From the NCBI GenBank assembly GCA_963794265.1, contig CAWCDJ010000001.1:744001-808000 (forward strand): a stretch of DNA of 64,000 nucleotides, in the 5' to 3' direction. The stretch is from CAWCDJ01 sp963794265. Its GTDB lineage: Bacteria; Acidobacteriota; Terriglobia; Bryobacterales; Bryobacteraceae. Under the pieces are notes generated by a model. The model was given only the letters and a program-made list of their open reading frames with translations. It searched no databases and was not told the origin of the DNA. Both the position numbers and the translations under genes were made by a program. Positions 1 to 10,459 of the stretch are shown piece after piece (the stretch's first letter is position 1; the number at the start of each line of letters is the position of its first letter).

Positions 1-1027
1 ACAGCAGGTTGCCGGGATCCGGAGTTCCGGCGAACTGGCGGAGAACGGCTCCCAGATAATCCAGGCAAGTCAGGGCGGTCGTGGTGTCGTTGATGCTCGG
101 CGATAGCGCCTTCAGCGCGATGTCCACGATCTGCCGAACGCCGAACCCCGGGTCCTGCCTGGTCGTGCGATAGTTTTTGATCACCACCATGCCGTTCAGT
201 TCACGGATCCGGCGGTCGTCGATGGGGTCCGTCCCGGAGAGGCGCAGCAAGGGAGCGGACCTCGTGACGAAAGTTCCCACCGCGTGCACCGAGGCGACAA
301 CCCGGCCGCAACGCGCCGCGAAACGCGCCAGTTCCCGCAGGTCGATCTCCTGCAGGTATCCATTCGTTAACGCCGGAACATCGCGCCAGTGCTCCGGCAA
401 TCCATCGCCGTCGGGTTCCAGCAGCCGCTCCAGCGGTTGGTCATCCTCACCCCGGAAGAGCTTCTCGAACGAACCGGCAGTGTCGTTGGCAACCGTCTCC
501 ACGATGTGCGACGCGATCAGCGAAACCGCCGCGTGGTGAATGAAATAGATGAACACGCCCACGCTGAAGATGGCGAGCAGGATTCCCACGATCACCGCGA
601 TCGAAGGAACGAAGGCGGTGTGCCCTCCGTGTATGACTCTCAGCATGATCACGGAGTACGCGAACGAACCCAGGAACACACCCAATACGAACTGGTTCCC
701 CCTGTCGCGCATATAGTTTCGAAGCGTACGCGGGCTGTACTGGTTGGCAGCCAGGGAGAGGGCAACTACCGTGATTGAGAACGTGACCCCGGCCACAGTC
801 ATCATCGACTCGGCGGTCACCGAGAAGATGCTGTACGCGCCGCTCGCGCTGACGCCGAATACGGACGGGTAATCTCGCCCCAGCACAGCGTCAAACCGGA
901 GATCCAATCTCAGAACACCGTAGGCGAGCGCCACGCTCGCCAGCAGAATGAGCGCGGGCAGGAACCACAGGCCGTCCCGCATCGTATAAGCCAGCCGTTT
1001 CAATCCCCGCCACGACTTACGAAACAC
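1..1027 (-). CDS. DUF2254 family inner-membrane protein, 3' end outside window
   Basis: The reverse strand is open from a GTG at 1027 to the left edge, about 342 codons. The translation shows four hydrophobic segments in the first 170 residues, followed by a soluble region. The stretch TVVALSLAANQYSPRTLRNY, then a short loop and a further membrane segment, is the hallmark I know from DUF2254. The C-terminal part contains SPSINDTTTALTCLDYLG, also typical. An in-frame stop lies about 15 codons upstream, so the start is GTG (or the TTG just before it); no strong ribosome site is visible. It follows the outer-membrane gene on the same strand after 108 bases. The biochemical role of the family is unknown to me; location is the inner membrane. 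Confidence 0.8.
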   Translation of the reverse strand, partial: MFRKSWRGLKRLAYTMRDGLWFLPALILLASVALAYGVLRLDLRFDAVLGRDYPSVFGVSASGAYSIFSVTAESMMTVAGVTFSITVVALSLAANQYSPRTLRNYMRDRGNQFVLGVFLGSFAYSVIMLRVIHGGHTAFVPSIAVIVGILLAIFSVGVFIYFIHHAAVSLIASHIVETVANDTAGSFEKLFRGEDDQPLERLLEPDGDGLPEHWRDVPALTNGYLQEIDLRELARFAARCGRVVASVHAVGTFVTRSAPLLRLSGTDPIDDRRIRELNGMVVIKNYRTTRQDPGFGVRQIVDIALKALSPSINDTTTALTCLDYLGAVLRQFAGTPDPGNLL

Positions 1028-1135
1028 CAAAACTGTGCCTGCACGGGAATTGCCGACTTCACAACCGCCTCAGCGGCGCAAATGGATCGATCGTTACCTA
1101 ACCCGGCGGGCTACTCCGATCGCCGCACCGCGACG

Positions 1136-3085
1136 TCAGTGAAACAGATCGGCGGCATCGAGTTGGAGAAACATCGCGCCATTCGCCTGGCCGGTGCCGG
1201 GCCGCGGGTTGAGGGCGTAGCCCAGCGTGAAGTTCACGTTGACCAGGCTGAGCCGGACCCCTGCGCCGGCTGCGTATTGCACGCCGGTGCCGGCCGGCCA
1301 GACGCGCGCCGCGTCGAAGATCGCCACCGGCGCGATCGAATAGATATTCAGCTCGTAGAGAACCGTGCGGAGCACTTGATCGACCGTCAGAAAATCATGT
1401 GCGGCGCGCCGGTCGGCGCGTTTCCTGGCGGCATCGAGCGCCGGGCCCTTCAGGCTCCGCGACAACGAGTCCCGGCCGGTTTCCAGGCGGCCCCGCAACT
1501 CCCCGATCCTCGCCGCCGCCGGCGCGCGGCCCGCGGCGCGGAGGGCCGCTTCCAGTTGGACCAGGTCCTCTTCCAGCTTGGGAAGAAGCCTTCCGGCCAG
1601 CACCCCCAGGAGGGCGCGGCCGCTGCGGATGGAAGCGGCGGTGCGTGCGGCGCGTCCCAGGTCCGATGCGACACCCGCCGGCGCCAGGCCCGCGGGCAGC
1701 AATTCCAACTCCCCCTTGAGGTCCCGCAGCACATCTTGAATTGCCGGAATTGCCGCGGCGGCCGCCTGCCATTGCGGATCTTTGGCCAGGTAGCTGTCAC
1801 CAAGTTCGCCCCTGGCGGTCTTGACGGCGGAATCGAGACTATCCGTAAACTCGCGAGTGGCGAGTTCCCTCGGCAGCAGCGGCTGGGCATAGACCGGCCT
1901 GGCCAGCGTGAGGTTGACGGCGTAGAAACGCGTCCCGCCGGAACCGCCCAGACGGTTCTCCGGGACGCTCCGAATGTAAGGCTGACCGCGAACGTCCCAG
2001 GGTTCGCCTTCGAGGAACGGCAGCTTCTGGTTTCCTCCGAAGAAACGCTCGGCAAGCGGCACGCCGCCGAAGTCCTGAATGATGCCCCCGCCGAGACGGG
2101 CTTCGAGCGTAACAGGATGGTGCGGACTGCCGATATACCGGGGCCGGGCATCGGGGGTTCGCGGCAGGGGCAGGAAGCTGGCCGCATAGGCCAAGTCGAC
2201 GATGTGCTTCGAGAAATCGACTACCCGGCCTGAGAGAGTGCTGCCGAGTTCCAGGCCGTAAGAGGCGCTCCATTCGCCGCCCCCTCCCTGTCCGGACGCA
2301 CCTGCCAGCGCCTTCACGCCGGCCCCTTCGCTTCCCCCCGCCAGCGCAGCGCCGTAGCGAAACAGCTTCCAGGTTCCGAAGTAGCCGCCGGATATCGTGG
2401 ACTGCGCCAGTTTCGCGCCGCCGGCGGGCACGTCGCGGTACGCCGCGGTTACGCGCCAGGGGCCCTCGATCCATCCGAGCGTTCCGTTGAAGCTGTCCGC
2501 GGAGCCCGCGGCACTCAGTTCGAGCGCCCCCGCCCCCACCCGGAACCCGCCGTATTCGCCGCGGGTCTGATTGTATCCGAACAGCGGCATCGCCAGCAGC
2601 CGGCCTTCCGACCCCAGGGTCGCACCCGAAGTGGCCGGCCGTTCGGTTGTCTCCTGACGAATCTCGAAGGACCGCCCGGCGACCGCCGGCACGATCGCGG
2701 AGTAGACGATGTACCGGACGTCCATCGTCCTGGCGCCGTCATCGCAATTTTCCACGGTGCCGGCGGCCGCCACAATCCGCACCACCGCCGGTTCGCCGAA
2801 TTCCGGGCGAAGAGCCGCACCGATGCGCGCCGGCCCCAGGTTGTATTGCGCCAGGTCGAAGGCTGCGCCGCCCCGCAGGGGAAGAGACTCCGCGATCTGC
2901 CCGAACCCATAGGCTCCCGCGCTGAAAAAGCCTATGGGGGAGGTTACGAGGACCTGGCGGACGCGGTAGCCCTCGTAATCCTCCAACGGCCTGCTACATG
3001 GTGCGGCGCGCAGTCCCGGCGACAGAACCGCCAGGAGCGCCGATGCCATCCGGATACCGTCCACGATCGCGCCCGTCCGAATCAA
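1136..3085 (-). CDS. Outer-membrane beta-barrel protein (Omp85/BamA-like barrel) with a helical insert
   Basis: 649 residues. A hydrophobic leader covers residues 8-28. Residues about 32-130 form a short POTRA-like or periplasmic region. From about 150 on there are alternating amphipathic strands rich in G, Y, F and A, as in a barrel, with an RFFGGNQ motif near residue 350 that resembles Omp85-type barrels. Residues about 407-575 are instead Ala/Leu/Glu/Arg-rich and predicted helical or coiled-coil, with no barrel pattern. The last 75 residues return to strand pattern (LSLVNVNFTLGYAL) and end DLFH. Its ATG overlaps the stop of the small upstream gene by four bases (ATGA), so the two are translationally coupled. 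The family call is by pattern only; the substrate is unknown. Confidence 0.65.
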   Translation of the reverse strand: MIRTGAIVDGIRMASALLAVLSPGLRAAPCSRPLEDYEGYRVRQVLVTSPIGFFSAGAYGFGQIAESLPLRGGAAFDLAQYNLGPARIGAALRPEFGEPAVVRIVAAAGTVENCDDGARTMDVRYIVYSAIVPAVAGRSFEIRQETTERPATSGATLGSEGRLLAMPLFGYNQTRGEYGGFRVGAGALELSAAGSADSFNGTLGWIEGPWRVTAAYRDVPAGGAKLAQSTISGGYFGTWKLFRYGAALAGGSEGAGVKALAGASGQGGGGEWSASYGLELGSTLSGRVVDFSKHIVDLAYAASFLPLPRTPDARPRYIGSPHHPVTLEARLGGGIIQDFGGVPLAERFFGGNQKLPFLEGEPWDVRGQPYIRSVPENRLGGSGGTRFYAVNLTLARPVYAQPLLPRELATREFTDSLDSAVKTARGELGDSYLAKDPQWQAAAAAIPAIQDVLRDLKGELELLPAGLAPAGVASDLGRAARTAASIRSGRALLGVLAGRLLPKLEEDLVQLEAALRAAGRAPAAARIGELRGRLETGRDSLSRSLKGPALDAARKRADRRAAHDFLTVDQVLRTVLYELNIYSIAPVAIFDAARVWPAGTGVQYAAGAGVRLSLVNVNFTLGYALNPRPGTGQANGAMFLQLDAADLFH

Positions 3086-3507
3086 CTATTCGATTGCCGG
3101 GCCGGGATGATCGCGGCGGCATCCTGCGCGAGGTCCGCCTGGGTGGCGTCGCCCGATGCCACGGCCTTGGCGGTGTCCGCGGCAACTGCGGCCTGGGCGC
3201 GCTGGCTGGCGTCCAATCCCTGGGCAGCGGTGGCTTCGGCCGCCGGCTGGTCTTCTTTGTTGATGTCCACGTCCAGCTTGACGATGCTTTCCGGAGCATC
3301 GCTGGACGTTGTGTCCTGCAGTTCGAAATGCAGTTTCCACTCGGCGGTGTGATCTGGGTTGCAGGTCTTATCCAATTCCAGGATGACCAGACGGTTATCG
3401 GGCAGCCGTACTTCCAGGCTAACGGTGACAGGAGTGCATTGCATAGGTGAGAGGATCGCTACGATTGGGTGGACCAATCTCTGCTGCGATCGTATGGAAA
3501 AATACAA
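3082..3507 (-). CDS. Small hypothetical protein coupled to the outer-membrane gene
   Basis: 141 residues from a TTG at 3507, or 120 residues from an ATG at 3444 (MQCTPVTVSLEV). Neither start has a convincing ribosome site. The first half looks like beta strands (VSLEVRLPDNRLVILELDKT, then EWKLHFELQDTT). The second half is Ala/Gln/Asp-rich and helical, ending ARQSNS. I see no signal peptide from the ATG start and I do not recognise a family. The stop codon overlaps the start of the barrel protein gene by four bases, which argues for coordinated synthesis and perhaps a shared function. Confidence 0.55.
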   Translation of the reverse strand: MYFSIRSQQRLVHPIVAILSPMQCTPVTVSLEVRLPDNRLVILELDKTCNPDHTAEWKLHFELQDTTSSDAPESIVKLDVDINKEDQPAAEATAAQGLDASQRAQAAVAADTAKAVASGDATQADLAQDAAAIIPARQSNS

Positions 3508-3539
3508 TCGGATGCAATGCTCTCTTCAGTTATCCATAG

Positions 3540-4077
3540 TTAGCATCCAGCCAGTACCCAGCCGACCAGCGTCTCGCCCCCGGGCGGTCCGGCAGGCAAG
3601 GCGGCGGGGTCGATCGCCACTTCGCAGGCCGCGATTTCTTCGTCGGAGGCGCCCTGAAAGCAGAGCTCGCAGATGCCCAGCGCCGAGTCTCCCAAGCGAA
3701 TCGGCGGGCCGAAGGTACGGCAGGTGAGGGGACGCGCGGCATACAGGTCGCACGCGCCGGTTTCCGGGTCGAGCGCCGGGCATGCCTCCTGCTCCGCGGC
3801 TTCGTCTTCCCCCAGTACGCGCGCCACGGTGTCGCCGGGATAGTCCCGCTCCAACCGGCTGACATAGGCGAGGGCCCGCAGCCTCAGGCGGGCGGCGCGT
3901 TCCGGGTCGCGGGCGGACAGTTCGGCGAAGCCGCTGCGGAGGCGTTCGGCATCGAGGGGCGCAATCGGAAACGGACCCAGGCAGCATTCCGTGCAGCCGA
4001 CCCGGCAGGCGAGCCACCCGCCGGCCTTGCGCCCTGCCTCTGCCAGTGCCGCATCCACAATCTGAATCAGGTGCCCG

Positions 4078-4085
<8 letters not shown>
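3540..4085 (-). CDS. YkgJ-type cysteine-cluster protein (Zn/Fe-binding)
   Basis: 181 residues with the Cys pattern of the YkgJ/UPF0153 family (PF03692): CRVGCTECC at about residues 27-35, then CPALDPETGACDLYAARPLTC in the middle, and further Cys near the C-terminus (GICELC, AACE, final C). Members of this family are thought to bind metal, but the function is not settled. The start overlaps the end of the upstream permease gene by eight bases, so it is part of the same operon. No signal peptide is seen, so a cytoplasmic place is likely. Confidence 0.85.
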
Positions 4086-5300
<1,215 letters not shown>

Positions 5301-5304
<4 letters not shown>

Positions 5305-6539
5305 ATCTCGGCCCTCAACGCTTCGATGGGGTCGAGCCGCGCCGCGCGCTGCGCCGGATAGATCCCGAAGAACAGCCCCACTATTGCGGAGAGGGCAACC
5401 CCGATTACCACGGCGCTGATCGGCACCGACATGGGCACCGGCGTAAGACTGCGGACCAGCACCGCCACCAGCCACGCGATCATCACGCCCATTAACCCTC
5501 CGATTCCCGCGAGCATCGACGACTCCACCAGGAACTGGTTCAGAATATCCTGGCGCCGCGCGCCTACCGATTTGCGGATTCCGATTTCGCGGGTCCGCTC
5601 GGTGACCACCGCGAGCATGATGTTCATGATCACCACGCCGCCCACCACCATGAAGACCGAGACCACCGCCACGGCGGTCGCGGCGATCGCGCCGGTCAAC
5701 TGGTTCCAGAAGTTCACCAGCGAATCGGAAGTCACCATGGAGAAGGTATCGTCGTCCTTGGGGCCCAGGTGCCGGTAGGCCCGCAGCAGGGAACGGGCTT
5801 CGTCCTGCGCCTGCATCAGGTGCTGGTGATCGAGTGCGATCGCCGCATAATCCATGCCGTTGCGGGCGCCCCACGTCTTGAAATAGCTCTCGGCCGGGAT
5901 GATGACAAAATTGTCCTGCGACTGGCCGAAAACCGAGCCCTTGGCCTTGGCGACCCCCACCACCTCAAAGGGGATGCCCTCGACCGCCAGCGTCTTTCCC
6001 ACCGCGTCGCCGCCCGGGAAGAACTTATCCCCCACATCCTTGCCGATGAACGCCACGCTCATGTGGCGCTGGTTCTCGACGTCCGAAAAAAATCGCCCCT
6101 GGTCGGCATCGAAGTCCAGAATCACCGCGATATTCGGCGAGGCGCCCATCAACTGGACGCCTTCCGCCGTCTGCTTGCCGCTGTTCAGAGTAACGGAGCG
6201 GTTGGCCACCATGCCCATTTCTCTGGTCAGGGTGGCGTGAGACTTGAGAAACTCGAACTCCTCGCGGCTCAGTTGGGGGTTGCGCCGCAACATGTCCAGG
6301 TACTTCTTGGGATCCCACTGCATCATGACGATGCGAGTGATGCGATAGCCGTCCGCGCCCATCTTGGAGACGTTCTCGGCGATATACACATCCATGCCCG
6401 AGATCACCGACATCACCGCGATCAAGGTGGTGGTGGCGAGAATGATCCCCAGCAGCGTGAGGAAACTGCGCAGCTTGCTGCCGCGCAGCGATTGCAGGGC
6501 ACCGATCACCGCTTCCCAAAACGACGCATGCGTGTTCAT
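5301..6539 (-). CDS. ABC transporter permease, MacB/FtsX family
   Basis: 412 residues. Layout as in the next gene: N-terminal membrane segment (about 24-46, LRSFLTLLGIILATTTLIAV), a periplasmic MacB_PCD domain, and three C-terminal membrane segments carrying VTERTREIGIRKSVGARRQD. It is about the same length as the downstream permease and the two probably form a heterodimer. The ATG overlaps the stop of the YheT-type gene by four bases and its own stop overlaps the next permease by four. Family members export peptides, macrolides or lipoproteins or act in mechanotransmission; the substrate here cannot be read from the sequence. Confidence 0.9.
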
Positions 6540-7507
6540 TCAAATCCTCGCCGATCCGGCCGGCCGCCCGTGAGCGTTTGCTTGGAGATCCACTCCATTA
6601 TCGCCGCATCGGCCCAAAACCGCTCGGGCGAGCGTCCGAGGAAGCCGAGATGCCCCCCATATTCCGTTACGAGCAATTCGATCCGCGGGTTCGACCGAAC
6701 TGCCTCGTGTTCGAAAATTTCGAACGGCACGAAGATGTCGTCTTTCGCCTGGATCAACAGCACCGGCACCCGAATGGCATGGAGGAACCGGATGGCCGAT
6801 TGCGTCCGGTAGTAGTTGGCGGCGGTGCCGAAGCCGAATGAAGGTGCCGTGATGCGGTCGTCGATGGCCCTCACGGAGCGCAGCCCGGCGAATTCCGGCG
6901 GGGCATAACGGCCGGTGGCGCGCAGGCGGCCGAGCATCCGCCGCACGAAGCGCTTTTCGTACACGCGGTTGGAAGGCTCGGCGATGCGAAGGGAGCAGGC
7001 TTCGAGGTCGAGCGGCGTCGAGACCGAAATCACACCGGCGATCAGTTCGGCCGCCGCTTCCCCCAGTTCGCCCGCCAGCTTGAGAACCACGTTCCCGCCC
7101 AGCGAGAATCCCGCCAGAAACGCCGGGGCGCGTCCTTCGGCTTCGAGCGCCCGCAGTACCGCCGCCAGGTCGGTGGTCAGACCGGCGTGATACAGCGTGT
7201 TGCACAGGCGTTCGGTGCCCCCGCAGGTCCGCAGGTTCAAGCGGTGTGTGGCGAACCCGGCGGCCACCGCCAGGCCGCTCAGGCGCCGCATGTAACCCGC
7301 ATCGGCCGAACCTTCGAGACCGTGCACCATCACGATCTCGGCCGCCGCGTCACCCGGGGGACGTTCGGTCAGTACCTCCACCTCCACTTCCGGCTCGCTG
7401 CGGAACCGCCGGCGATGCACCGGCCGCCGCGCATCGCCGGCGCGCCAGTAGTGCCCCGCGATGGTCTGCAGATGGGGGTTCCGGAAGAGCGGCCGAAAAG
7501 GCTCCAT
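6536..7507 (-). CDS. yheT: Alpha/beta hydrolase of the YheT family
   Basis: 323 residues. The start, MEPFRPLFRNPHLQTIAGHY, is the typical N-terminus of YheT (UPF0017) hydrolases. The oxyanion region is VMVHGLEGS (about 59-67), the nucleophile motif GFSLGGN puts Ser at about 135, a DD pair sits in QAKDDIFVP, and the catalytic His is in GGHLGFLG near residue 288. No signal peptide is seen. Members are carboxylesterases of short-chain or lipid-like substrates. It overlaps the first permease gene by four bases and lies 25 bases after the CusF-like gene on the same strand. Confidence 0.9.
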   Translation of the reverse strand: MEPFRPLFRNPHLQTIAGHYWRAGDARRPVHRRRFRSEPEVEVEVLTERPPGDAAAEIVMVHGLEGSADAGYMRRLSGLAVAAGFATHRLNLRTCGGTERLCNTLYHAGLTTDLAAVLRALEAEGRAPAFLAGFSLGGNVVLKLAGELGEAAAELIAGVISVSTPLDLEACSLRIAEPSNRVYEKRFVRRMLGRLRATGRYAPPEFAGLRSVRAIDDRITAPSFGFGTAANYYRTQSAIRFLHAIRVPVLLIQAKDDIFVPFEIFEHEAVRSNPRIELLVTEYGGHLGFLGRSPERFWADAAIMEWISKQTLTGGRPDRRGFE

Positions 7508-7532
7508 GGGTCGAGGACGCCGCGTTCGGCCG

Positions 7533-7838
7533 CTACTGGGGCTTCGGCATCACTTTCACATCCGTGACGTAGTAATTCGGATCCTGGACCACAACGGTCG
7601 CCTCGATGCGGTCTCCTACGTGCAGCTTCTGAAACTCCGCGTCTGGCCTCACCGGATATTCCATAGTCATGGCTTCCATCCAGTCGTCGATCTTTCCGGC
7701 ATCGATGGTGGCGGTCTTCGCACTGCTGTCGAGCGCCTTTACGGTTCCCTGCATCGGGTATCGCTTGGCCGCCGGTTGCTTAGCGCCGCAGCCGGCCAGC
7801 GCTACCGCAAGCATCAGAATGGCAAAGAATCGCATCAT
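7533..7838 (-). CDS. CusF-like copper-binding domain lipoprotein
   Basis: 101 residues from the ATG at 7838, preceded by a good ribosome site (AAGGGGA). The lipobox is LAGC with Cys17, so the mature protein is a lipid-anchored periplasmic domain. The remainder matches the CusF_Ec fold pattern: GTVKALDSSAKTATID, then WMEAMTMEYPV with Met57 and Met59, and VGDRIEATVVV. The His that family members usually carry before this loop (HGEIP-type) is replaced: the sequence there is DAGKI. Copper binding may therefore be weaker or different. The longer open frame upstream overlaps the next gene and was not used. Confidence 0.8.
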   Translation of the reverse strand: MMRFFAILMLAVALAGCGAKQPAAKRYPMQGTVKALDSSAKTATIDAGKIDDWMEAMTMEYPVRPDAEFQKLHVGDRIEATVVVQDPNYYVTDVKVMPKPQ

Positions 7839-7879
7839 GTTCCCCTTATCATCGCAGGAATTCCGGGGAGCCGCTCCCT

Positions 7880-9454
7880 CTATTCGGGCCAGGGCGTGAC
7901 TTTCAAATTCACCGAGCCGATCTCGCCGGCATCCACGTGAAGGGTTGCGGCCTGCGGCGCAATCGCCCGGACAAATTCCGCGTCCGTGAGCGCCGCGAAT
8001 TCGACCCGGTCGAACGCGAAAACATAGTAATCGCCGGGACGCACGCTGCCCAATTCGAAACGTCCGGCCGCATCGCACGGAACCGAGCGAATGAACGGAG
8101 TGCTCAGCAGCGATTCGTCCTGCGGAAGCAGGTACACCACCGAACCGGCGCCGCTTTCCACCGTGCCGCGAACCCGCGCGGCGTTGGCCTGGTACACCAC
8201 CCGGACGGGCGGCGACGAGGCCGACAGATCCACTTCCTGCCCCGTCACGTTGCTGTCCCCCAGCCAGATGGAATCCACGTAGTAGCCGGGCACAAAGCCC
8301 AAAGGGATCAGGTGATAACGGCCGGGATACACGCTCTTGATCTGGAAGCTGCTGTCCTGCTGCTGGAAGCCGCTGGCGCCTGCTTCATGGTAAGCATCCG
8401 TGATCTGAAGACCCGTAACTACGTGCCTCCCCAGCCCATCGGGTTTGTCTTCCCGATCCACCGCGACCGAAATCGCGAACGGCGCGGAGAGCCGGATGCT
8501 CAGGTCCGCCACGTCCCGCCGCACCACGGTAACCGAAGCGGCGCCTTTCAGCAGCACGTGGTTGCGCTCCGCCTCGACCGTAATGCGCCGGTCGCCCGGA
8601 GCTACCGAGGGGAATTCGAACTTGCCGTCGGCGCCGGCGGTGACCTGCGCATCCGCACCCGCGATCAGCGCATCGCGAGCCATAAGTTTCAGCGAAGCCT
8701 TCGGCGCGCCGGCACCTTGATCGTCGAGCACCACTCCATCCACGCGGTACACCGGGGTGGTCCTCAGCCGGATCGCATAACCGCTGAGATCCGACCCGCC
8801 CCGTATCCGGATCACTTCCCCCTCGCTGCGCGTCAGGGCATTCGGGTAGTAAGTCGGAGCCCATTGGTAGCCCGCCCCTTCTCTCGGGTGCGACGGCAGA
8901 GACGAACGGTTCTCCGTCTTGTTACCCGAGGCAGTCCCGGCGAGCACGGGCCTCGCCAGCAGAAGATAATCGCCGGCCTCGATCCCATCCATGTCCACTT
9001 GGCCCTGCGCGTCGGTGATGCCGCCGGCCCCGCCTCCGCCGCGCCGGCGCAGCAGCATCAATTGCGCGCGCGCCACCGGGTTTCCGTCTTCATCGAGCAC
9101 CCGCGCGCTCAGCTTGCCGAGCGGCACCAGTTCCACTTGAAGGTGCACGGCAGTGCCCGCCGCGCTGACGCGAAAGGGCCGGTACGCCGCCTGTTCCGTG
9201 TTCGGCGGCTGATACTTCGCGGCCATGTAAGAAGCCAGGTAGTCGCCCGGCAGCACGTTCCCGATGTGGAACGTTCCGCCGGCATCGGTCGTGCCTACAT
9301 AGCCCGCTGACCGGCCGTCAGCCGCCCGCAGTTGCACCGTGGCACCCGCGATTCCGGTATGCGAAATGCGATCGGTAACCACCCCTTCTACGGCCCCGTA
9401 ATTCTGGGCCAGCAGGGGGAACGCGAGCACCGCCGCTGCAAGCAAGCGCGCCAT
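7880..9454 (-). CDS. Secreted protein with carboxypeptidase-regulatory-like (CarboxypepD_reg) domains
   Basis: 524 residues from the ATG at 9454, with a signal peptide over residues 1-17 (MARLLAAAVLAFPLLAQ). The first domain begins YGAVEGVVTDRISHTGIAGA and continues GTTDAGGTFHIGNVLPGDYL, the classic CarboxypepD_reg pattern; further copies occur near residues 100-150 and 240-290 (SVAPGDRRITVEA). A C-terminal region repeats the same fold (FELGSVRPGDYYVFAFD). Such modules are carbohydrate- or surface-associated and abundant in Acidobacteria. A CAGGAGG lies about 17 bases before the ATG, further than usual. The open frame continues another 118 codons upstream into the divergent hydrolase gene; that part has no homology signal. 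Confidence 0.8.
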   Translation of the reverse strand: MARLLAAAVLAFPLLAQNYGAVEGVVTDRISHTGIAGATVQLRAADGRSAGYVGTTDAGGTFHIGNVLPGDYLASYMAAKYQPPNTEQAAYRPFRVSAAGTAVHLQVELVPLGKLSARVLDEDGNPVARAQLMLLRRRGGGGAGGITDAQGQVDMDGIEAGDYLLLARPVLAGTASGNKTENRSSLPSHPREGAGYQWAPTYYPNALTRSEGEVIRIRGGSDLSGYAIRLRTTPVYRVDGVVLDDQGAGAPKASLKLMARDALIAGADAQVTAGADGKFEFPSVAPGDRRITVEAERNHVLLKGAASVTVVRRDVADLSIRLSAPFAISVAVDREDKPDGLGRHVVTGLQITDAYHEAGASGFQQQDSSFQIKSVYPGRYHLIPLGFVPGYYVDSIWLGDSNVTGQEVDLSASSPPVRVVYQANAARVRGTVESGAGSVVYLLPQDESLLSTPFIRSVPCDAAGRFELGSVRPGDYYVFAFDRVEFAALTDAEFVRAIAPQAATLHVDAGEIGSVNLKVTPWPE

Positions 9455-9533
9455 CGCACCCAGGATACCTCCTGACCGGGAGCGAATGTCTACGGCGGGG
9501 CGGTCCCGCGCGTCTAACGGATCAGGAGAACCC

Positions 9534-10436
9534 ATGCGGCGGAGTATACGGCTGGCGATCGCGGGGCTGGCCGGCGCCGGAATCGGATCGGTGATCGTCA
9601 CCGACAATGCGCTCCACATCGGGCAGCGGCCGGCGGCCGACCCCCGGGAAGCCTCCCAACTCGCGTGTGAGACGGGCTCAACCTGGGAGCCCGCCGAAGT
9701 CGCCGCGGCTGACGGAATCCCCTTGCGCGGCTGGCTGTTCCGCCCGGCCGGGACGAACGGCGGCGCGGTCATTCTGCTGCACGGCGTGGGCGATAACCGC
9801 ATCGGCATGATCGCCCAGGCGCGCTTTCTTCTGGAGGCTGGCTACACCGTCCTGCTGCCGGATGCGCGCGGGCACGGCGAAAGCGGCGGCCGGGTGATCA
9901 GCTACGGCGTGCGCGAGGCCGACGACGTCCGCCGCTGGGCCGATTGGCTGCTGGCGCGCGCGCCCGCCGCGCGGCTCTACGGACTCGGAGCTTCCATGGG
10001 AGCGGCCGTCCTTCTGCAGTCGCTGGCCGTGGAGCCACGCTTCCGGGCGGTGGTTGCCGAATGCCCCTTCGCCAATTTCCGGCAGATTGCGCTCCACCGC
10101 CTGCACCAGCGAAGCCGCGTGCCGGCCCCCCTGCTCGAACCGGTGGTGGCGCTCAGTTTTGCCTATGCCCGGGCGCGCTACGGGTTGAACCTGTGGAGCG
10201 CCTCCCCGGCCGCCGTGGTGCGCGCCACCGCCATTCCCATCCTGTTCATCCACGGCATGGAGGACACCAGCATCCCGGTTCGCCATTCGCGGGAACTGCA
10301 TGCGCTCAACCCTGCCACACAGCTCTGGGAAGTGGCCGCCGCCGAGCACGTCGGCAGCTACCCGGCACAGCCGGAAGCCTACCGCCGGCATGTGCTCGCC
10401 TGGTTTTCGCAAGAACGATCAAGCACGCCGCGGTGA
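9534..10436 (+). CDS. Alpha/beta hydrolase, membrane-anchored or exported
   Basis: 300 residues from an ATG at 9534 with AGGAGA six bases upstream. A hydrophobic N-terminal segment (residues 6-23) could be a signal anchor. The hydrolase domain has the oxyanion loop LLHGVGDN (81-88), PDARGHGESGG, the nucleophile motif GASMG with Ser154, an acid in HGMEDTSIP (about 258) and His in AAEHVGSY (about 281). It belongs to the dipeptidyl-peptidase/BEM46-like hydrolases; substrate unknown. It diverges from the CarboxypepD_reg gene over 79 bases and is followed after 23 bases by the AraC-type regulator. Confidence 0.85.
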   Translation: MRRSIRLAIAGLAGAGIGSVIVTDNALHIGQRPAADPREASQLACETGSTWEPAEVAAADGIPLRGWLFRPAGTNGGAVILLHGVGDNRIGMIAQARFLLEAGYTVLLPDARGHGESGGRVISYGVREADDVRRWADWLLARAPAARLYGLGASMGAAVLLQSLAVEPRFRAVVAECPFANFRQIALHRLHQRSRVPAPLLEPVVALSFAYARARYGLNLWSASPAAVVRATAIPILFIHGMEDTSIPVRHSRELHALNPATQLWEVAAAEHVGSYPAQPEAYRRHVLAWFSQERSSTPR

Positions 10437-10459
10437 CTCGGGCTACCATCGGCTCAATT

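Noticed and set aside
1082..2233. 383-codon plus-strand frame
   Set aside because: Antisense to the outer-membrane barrel gene, Arg/Gly-rich, no motif and no ribosome site.
5305..5874. N-terminal extension of the second permease
   Set aside because: Reads through the first permease gene in another frame; Arg/Gly-rich and without permease character. The ATGA overlap at 5301-5304 is the natural start.
9455..9808. 118-residue N-terminal extension of the CarboxypepD_reg protein
   Set aside because: Would place a signal peptide in the middle of the protein and overlaps the divergent hydrolase gene; the ATG at 9454 begins directly at the signal peptide.
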